In this document: one piece after another, positions 5,633 through 9,097 of the stretch
Numbering within the stretch: the stretch's first letter is position 1
How the letters are laid out: each line of letters begins with the position of its first letter
Assembly: GCA_902474785.1 (NCBI GenBank)
Contig: CABRXB010000031.1
Location: 1-9,097, forward strand
DNA: 9,097 nt
From: an uncultured Eubacteriales bacterium
GTDB lineage: Bacteria; Bacillota; Clostridia; Oscillospirales; Feifaniaceae
Reading direction: 5' to 3'
Translations under genes and position numbers: made by a program
Notes under the pieces: generated by a model
What the model was told of the DNA's origin: nothing
Seen by the model: the letters and a program-made list of their open reading frames with translations, nothing else
The model's database searches: none

Positions 5633-8244
5633 TTGCATGCAGCCCGCCCGTCTGATGGGCCCTCTTCCCGATCGGTTCGCCCGTCAAAAGCCCCCTCGCC
5701 TCCCGGCGCCTTTTGTTTTGCAGCGTCGTCCTCAAACGCTTTCTCTGGTTTGACGTTCTGCTTGTCGTCCATGATCTCCTCTCCTGCGCAACCCTCTGCA
5801 CAGGCCGGGGTCCGGTTCTTGCCCTGCGGCGGCTCCTCCTTGAGCGTCCCCGTCTCAACCATGGCCGTCACATCTCCATAGATCACGCCGCGCATCACGG
5901 CGTCCACCACGCCAGACACTCTGCCGCGCACTCTCCCGTCCACAAACACGGTGCCGCTGGCGCTTCTTGTGAGTTCCGGAACCTTGATGTTAAAGCGGGT
6001 CTTTTCGACAATCAGGTCGCCGAGCAGCAGGATCTCGGGCAGTATAAACATGACGAGAAAAATCGAGATCAGCGTCCCTCTGCTCAGACATTCGCCAATG
6101 CCGACAATGACGGGCTCCGTGGAAATCTTGCCAATGAGAAAGGCGGCAAACGCCAGAATGCTCCCCGACGTCAGCACCGTGGGAAAGGCCAGATCCAGCG
6201 CCCTCACAATGGCCTGCTTGGGCGGCAGGCTCTGTTTCATCTCCGCATAGCGGCTTGAAATCACAATGGCATAATCGATGTTGGCGCCCATCTGAATGGC
6301 TGTGACGATGAGATAGCTCATAAAGAAAATGGGCTGATGGGCCAGCGTGGGAAAGGAAAAGTTGATCCAGATGCTGCCCTGAATCACCAAAATCAGCAAG
6401 ATGGGCAGCCCCACCGACTGGAAGGTGAAGAGCAGCACCAGGATGACAAAGACCACCGAAAGCACGCTGATGAGAACGTTGTCGCGCTCAAAGGATACCG
6501 AGAGATCGTAGTCGCTTGTGGAGTCGCCCACGAGATACACGTCGTCGTCATAAAAACGCGCGGCCTCCCTGTGAATGGTCGAAAGAAAGGCAAAGGTCTG
6601 CTCCCCCTCCTCGGGCAAATTGAGGTTGATCACCATGCGCGAGTGGTTTTCCCCCAGCATCTGGGCCCTGCCGTCGACAAGCTGTCTGTAGAGATCGTCA
6701 AGCTCCTCGCTGACATCCTCGTCAAGCGTCACATACCCCTCCTGCTTTTGGTCATACAAAAACAAAAACATGTCCATGAGCGGCACGGCATAGCTGTCGA
6801 TGCCACTGACCACTCTGCCATAGTTCTCATCGTTGACGGCATAGGCGGCATAGAGCAGGGAGATGAGCTCATAGTCCATATCGGTCATCTCTGCAAATTG
6901 GCGCGGGGTCAACCGGTCGGTCAGCGTGTAGCCGTCCATGGCCTCCACATTGGAAAGCCCTGTGGCCTCGCTCACCTCGTCATAGGCCTCAAGCCGCGCC
7001 AACAGCGCCTTTTCCCTGTCGTAGTCCCCTCTTGGAACCAGCAGCGCCATGATGTTCTGTTCACCAAAGGTCTCATCCACTCTTTCTCTTGCAATCTGGC
7101 TTTCATTTTGACGGCTGGTCTCAATCAGGCTGTACCCATAGACATAAGGGCAGTTGTGGGAGAGAAAAAATCCTCCCAGCAGACACAGGGCAAAGAGCGG
7201 CACGCCGACATAGCGCATCTTGACCACCAGCTTGCCCCATCTGTCGATTTTGGGAATAAACTCTCTGTGCCGCGTCTTGACAAGCGCGTTTGAAAAGAGC
7301 ATCAGAAGCCCCGGCATCAGCGTAAAGACTGCAAGCATGCTGCAACAGATCGCTTTGATGAGCACAAGCCCCATGTCAAAACCGATGCGAAACTGCATGA
7401 ACATCATGGCCGCAAGCCCCGACATGGTGGTGAGGCTGCTTGCGGAGATGGCGGGAATGGAATAGCTCAGTGCGTTGATGCAGGCCTGACGATCGTCCAC
7501 CTGCCCGCGCTCCTCCGTGAAGCGGTGCAGCAAAATGATGGCATAGTCGATGGCAAGCGCCAGCTGCAGCACCACCGTCACCGAATCTGAGACAAAAGAG
7601 ATCTCTTTTAACCAGTAGTTGGTGCCCAGGTTCAAAAGGGCCGCCGCGCCAAAGGTGATGATCAAAATGGGAATCTCTGCGTAGGAGCGCGAAGTCAGCA
7701 GCAGCACCAGCACAATGATGACCGCTGCGATCACCAAAATAACGCGCATCTCGCCGGCCAGCGTGTCGACAATGGAATCGCCCACCTCGCTGGAGATGTA
7801 GGCATCATAGGGGGCAAGCAGCTCTTTGAGCCGATCCATGGCGTCAAGGCTGATCTGATCCTCGTTCTCCCCCTCAAAGGTCACTTCAAAAAGAGCGTTT
7901 GCCCCTTTCATGTGATCCTCATCCTGTTCAAACGTAACCGACGCCACCCCTTCTATGTCCGCCACGCGCGCAGAAAGCGCCTGCGCAATGTCGAACGTCA
8001 CATGGGTCACCATCACCCGGGCCGACCCATAGGTAACAAGCTCCTCATCCATGATGGTCAGTCCACGTCTCGTCTCTGTGTCGGCCGGAAGATAGGCCGT
8101 CAGATCATTGCAGACGCTGACCCACGACTGGGACACCATGCTAAAGGCGACGGCCACTGCATAGAGAAAAAAGATCAAATTTCTTTTGTCTACGATAAAT
8201 GCGGATAATTTTTCAATAAACGTCGTGCTTTTGATGGAATTCAC
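5617..8244 (-). CDS. MMPL/RND-family membrane transporter
   Basis: 875 residues with the two-fold RND layout. TM1 is at about 22-38, followed by an outer domain (38-166). TM2-TM6 fall at about 167-184, 191-207, 217-240, 272-290 and 296-317, and TM7 at 346-361. A second outer domain spans 362-588, and TM8-TM12 fall at about 588-607, 611-630, 638-663, 690-704 and 722-743. TM4 has AIDYAIILLHRF (D233-Y234) and TM10 has GANIDYAIVISSRY (D657-Y658). These match the Asp-Tyr pairs that carry protons in MMPL proteins, so proton-driven export of a lipid-like or hydrophobic compound is the family expectation; the substrate is unknown. The cytoplasmic C-terminus is unusual: tetrapeptide xGxV-like repeats (769-800), then a charged tail (801-875). 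The start is GTG, with GAGGGA 7 bases upstream; the first in-frame ATG (codon 36) would remove TM1. The stop overlaps the next start by 4 bases. Confidence 0.92.
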   Translation of the reverse strand: MNSIKSTTFIEKLSAFIVDKRNLIFFLYAVAVAFSMVSQSWVSVCNDLTAYLPADTETRRGLTIMDEELVTYGSARVMVTHVTFDIAQALSARVADIEGVASVTFEQDEDHMKGANALFEVTFEGENEDQISLDAMDRLKELLAPYDAYISSEVGDSIVDTLAGEMRVILVIAAVIIVLVLLLTSRSYAEIPILIITFGAAALLNLGTNYWLKEISFVSDSVTVVLQLALAIDYAIILLHRFTEERGQVDDRQACINALSYSIPAISASSLTTMSGLAAMMFMQFRIGFDMGLVLIKAICCSMLAVFTLMPGLLMLFSNALVKTRHREFIPKIDRWGKLVVKMRYVGVPLFALCLLGGFFLSHNCPYVYGYSLIETSRQNESQIARERVDETFGEQNIMALLVPRGDYDREKALLARLEAYDEVSEATGLSNVEAMDGYTLTDRLTPRQFAEMTDMDYELISLLYAAYAVNDENYGRVVSGIDSYAVPLMDMFLFLYDQKQEGYVTLDEDVSEELDDLYRQLVDGRAQMLGENHSRMVINLNLPEEGEQTFAFLSTIHREAARFYDDDVYLVGDSTSDYDLSVSFERDNVLISVLSVVFVILVLLFTFQSVGLPILLILVIQGSIWINFSFPTLAHQPIFFMSYLIVTAIQMGANIDYAIVISSRYAEMKQSLPPKQAIVRALDLAFPTVLTSGSILAFAAFLIGKISTEPVIVGIGECLSRGTLISIFLVMFILPEILLLGDLIVEKTRFNIKVPELTRSASGTVFVDGRVRGRVSGVVDAVMRGVIYGDVTAMVETGTLKEEPPQGKNRTPACAEGCAGEEIMDDKQNVKPEKAFEDDAAKQKAPGGEGAFDGRTDREEGPSDGRAACKEVRS

Positions 8245-8415
8245 CCCCTGATCCCTCGCTTGGTTTTACGGATGCGTCATGCAAAAGTAAGTCCGCTCTG
8301 CGGGCAACCCCCGGCCCCTTTGCGGAGCCCTAAGGCGGGACAAAAGGCTGCGCCGTCGACCGGTCGTCGAGTCCGCACTTCAACAAAACGCAAGCTCGGC
8401 TGGCGCAAAGCCGTC
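8245..8415 (-). other. Hairpin-rich spacer upstream of the transporter
   Basis: No convincing gene lies in these 171 bases. Short inverted repeats occur in a row: CCGC/GCGG at 8293-8303, GGCCCC/GGAGCC at 8313-8329 (one GU pair), and the near-perfect palindrome CGTCGACCGGTCGTCG at 8354-8369 (one mismatched pair). I find no good -35/-10 pair on the minus strand here. The transporter may therefore be read from a promoter upstream of the 99-residue gene, with this segment as a structured mRNA spacer. GAGGGA at 8257-8252 is the probable ribosome binding site for the GTG start at 8244. Confidence 0.35.
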
Positions 8416-8715
8416 TCATGTGCCATCCAGCCGAACCCCCGTAAGTCGCATGCAGCCCTTTTCGGTCTCGACCTCCCCCGTCAAAACGCCCTGTGAAACG
8501 ACGAGATGCGAGCGACACGAAAGGTCGCTCAAAATGGAGTGCAGATGATGCGTAAGATAAAACTCACAGGCTCGCACCTGCTCCCCCGCGACAGGGTTTT
8601 CCATGCCCAGCAGAAAAAGCGTTCCGGTCACACCGCTCTCTGAAAGCGTCAACCGCAAGGTCCCCTCTCTGGGTCCCATCGGGCTGTGCAGCGTAACCTG
8701 ATACCAGCTTGTCAT
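8416..8715 (-). CDS. Hypothetical small protein, 99 residues
   Basis: I do not recognise this family with certainty. The ATG at 8715 is preferred because AAAAGGGGG (8732-8724) lies 8 bases upstream. The frame stays open to a TTG at 8775, which would give 119 residues, but that start has no good ribosome binding site. The protein opens with WYQVTLHSPMGPREGTLRLTL, continues with GVTGTLFLLG at 28-37, and has a C-terminal half rich in short beta-type stretches separated by glycine (VVSQGVLTGEV at 72-82, MRLTGVRL at 89-96). This alternating pattern suggests a small all-beta fold, perhaps a barrel. C50, C67 and C88 are present, without a metal-binding spacing. There is no signal peptide or membrane helix, so it is probably cytosolic. 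It lies upstream of the transporter on the same strand and is divergent from the TetR gene, which suggests shared regulation or a ligand-linked role. The function is unassigned. Confidence 0.65.
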   Translation of the reverse strand: MTSWYQVTLHSPMGPREGTLRLTLSESGVTGTLFLLGMENPVAGEQVRACEFYLTHHLHSILSDLSCRSHLVVSQGVLTGEVETEKGCMRLTGVRLDGT

Positions 8716-8789
8716 CCCCAACGCCCCCTTTTCGTCTTCTTCTTGCAGCATACGCGCCTTAAGCGTCCTCTTCAACCGACAACAAGGCC

Positions 8790-8815
8790 CCGCCTGTCAA
8801 AATTTTGACAGGCGG
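8790..8815. promoter_or_regulatory. Perfect 26-base palindrome, candidate TetR operator
   Basis: The half CCGCCTGTCAAAA (8790-8802) is followed exactly by its reverse complement TTTTGACAGGCGG (8803-8815), with no spacer. No T-run follows on either strand, so a terminator is unlikely. The site lies between the divergent TetR-family gene and the minus-strand small-protein gene. Its length and symmetry suit a dimeric TetR-type repressor; that this regulator binds it is an inference. Confidence 0.6.
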
Positions 8816-8831
8816 CGGGCAGTTGCAGCGG

Positions 8832-8860
8832 TGGAAATTTACAGTCTTTCATGCTATACT
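8832..8860 (+). promoter_or_regulatory. Probable promoter of the TetR-family gene
   Basis: An extended -10 is visible: TG at 8852-8853, then TATACT at 8855-8860. A weak -35, TGGAAA, lies at 8832-8837 with a 17-base spacer. Transcription would begin near 8867, giving a leader of about 67 bases. The palindrome at 8790-8815 lies just upstream of the -35. Confidence 0.5.
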
Positions 8861-8866
8861 TGAAAA
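8838..8866 (-). promoter_or_regulatory. Possible overlapping minus-strand promoter
   Basis: On the minus strand TTTTCA (8866-8861) and TGTAAA (8843-8838) are 17 bases apart, each matching the consensus at about four positions. If used, the transcript would start near 8831 and its leader would contain the palindrome at 8790-8815 as a hairpin. That would put the palindrome just after the start point, a typical repressor position. Both boxes are weak and there may be a better promoter I do not see. Confidence 0.25.
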
Positions 8867-8923
8867 AACGCAAAAGAGAGAGCCGTATCTTTGTCCCAGG
8901 CTGCAGATTTGCAACCGCCAATC

Positions 8924-8929
8924 AGGAGG
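8924..8929 (+). promoter_or_regulatory. Ribosome binding site of the TetR-family gene
   Basis: A perfect AGGAGG lies 4 bases before the ATG at 8934, a slightly short but workable spacing. It decides the start. Confidence 0.8.
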
Positions 8930-8933
8930 CGTC

Positions 8934-9097
8934 ATGTCTAAAAGTTATTCCGTGTCTGAAATCACAAAGCGCCAGCTCTGCGATTCGCTGAAAGCCCTGA
9001 TGGGGCAAAAGCCGCTTGAAAAGATCACCATCAGAGAGGTGACCGAGGGCTGCGGCCTTCAAAGGCAGGCCTTTTACTATCACTTTGAGGATATCTA
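8934..9097 (+). CDS. TetR/AcrR-family transcriptional regulator, DhaS-like, N-terminal part only
   Basis: Fifty-four codons are visible, running off the right edge of the window. The sequence shows a TetR-type DNA-binding domain. A first helix (ITKRQLCDSLKALM, about 10-23) is followed by KPLEKITIREVTEGCGL, the helix-turn-helix entry, and RQAFYYHFED (44-53), the recognition helix and the family's YYHF signature. The PLEKITIREV and CGLxRQxFYYHF pattern resembles the DhaS-type branch common in Firmicutes, where the ligand-binding C-terminal half varies. That half is outside the window, so the ligand and the activator or repressor role cannot be told. The gene points away from the small protein, transporter and surface protein, and the palindrome at 8790-8815 lies between them. 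It is therefore the natural candidate to control that set and itself. Confidence 0.88.
   Translation, partial: MSKSYSVSEITKRQLCDSLKALMGQKPLEKITIREVTEGCGLQRQAFYYHFEDI

Noticed and set aside
5617..5638. Upstream ATG at 5638 as start of the surface protein
   Set aside because: It would add MQRGEI before the signal peptide and lacks its own ribosome site. The Shine-Dalgarno sequence AGAGGTGAG lies between this ATG and the one at 5620, pointing to the latter.
6337..7293. Plus-strand open frame (318 residues) antisense to the transporter
   Set aside because: Shadow of the MMPL membrane segments on the other strand; the minus frame has all family hallmarks.
8397..8413. Stem CGGCT/AGCCG just after the small gene as a terminator
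   Set aside because: Only five to six pairs with a 7-base loop, and the T-run on the minus strand is several bases away. Too weak to call.
8716..8775. TTG start at 8775 or ATG at 8751 for the small protein
   Set aside because: The added residues are charged, low in pattern and poorly supported by ribosome sites, while AAAAGGGGG is well placed for the ATG at 8715. Not excluded, but less likely.
8790..8815. The palindrome as an intrinsic terminator
   Set aside because: No T-run follows on either strand and no gene ends next to it; both neighbouring genes begin here.

Overview
The window suggests a high-GC Gram-positive bacterium, probably of the class Clostridia. The reasons are the GC-rich, strongly third-position-biased coding, Shine-Dalgarno sequences close to AGGAGG, a DhaS-like TetR regulator, a YhfW-like Rieske oxidoreductase, and a Sec-exported, single-pass-anchored giant protein made of GLUG-type repeats. 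This placement is an inference from style and gene content; no ribosomal or taxonomic marker is present.

Layout from left to right. Positions 1-167 hold no gene, only two abutting stem-loops. A FAD-dependent oxidoreductase with a C-terminal Rieske [2Fe-2S] domain lies on the minus strand (168-1610). A 195-base gap follows with a strong stem-loop terminator (1740-1775). A 1271-residue surface protein (1805-5620, minus) and an 875-residue MMPL/RND-family membrane transporter (5617-8244, minus) come next. They are joined by a 4-base ATGA stop/start overlap and must be read as one transcription unit, transporter first. Upstream is a 171-base gap rich in short hairpins, then a 99-residue protein of unknown function (8416-8715, minus). 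A 218-base divergent intergenic region contains a perfect 26-base palindrome and an extended -10 promoter. The window ends in the first 54 codons of a plus-strand TetR-family regulator.

The central unit is the part most likely to be undescribed. A TetR regulator faces a minus-strand group of small protein, MMPL transporter and giant anchored surface protein. The surface protein has two blocks of about 26-29-residue GLUG-like repeats, predicted to form a beta-solenoid. They are split in mid-rung by about 425 cysteine-free residues of heptad-rich helix, predicted coiled coil. The transporter has twelve predicted membrane segments, with an Asp-Tyr pair in TM4 and another in TM10. It also carries an unusual cytoplasmic tail: a run of tetrapeptide xGxV-like repeats, then a charged, probably disordered segment. 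I infer a regulated envelope export system in which the surface protein works next to the transporter outside the membrane, but neither substrate nor function can be read from the sequence. The Rieske oxidoreductase lies beyond a terminator and is probably a separate unit.
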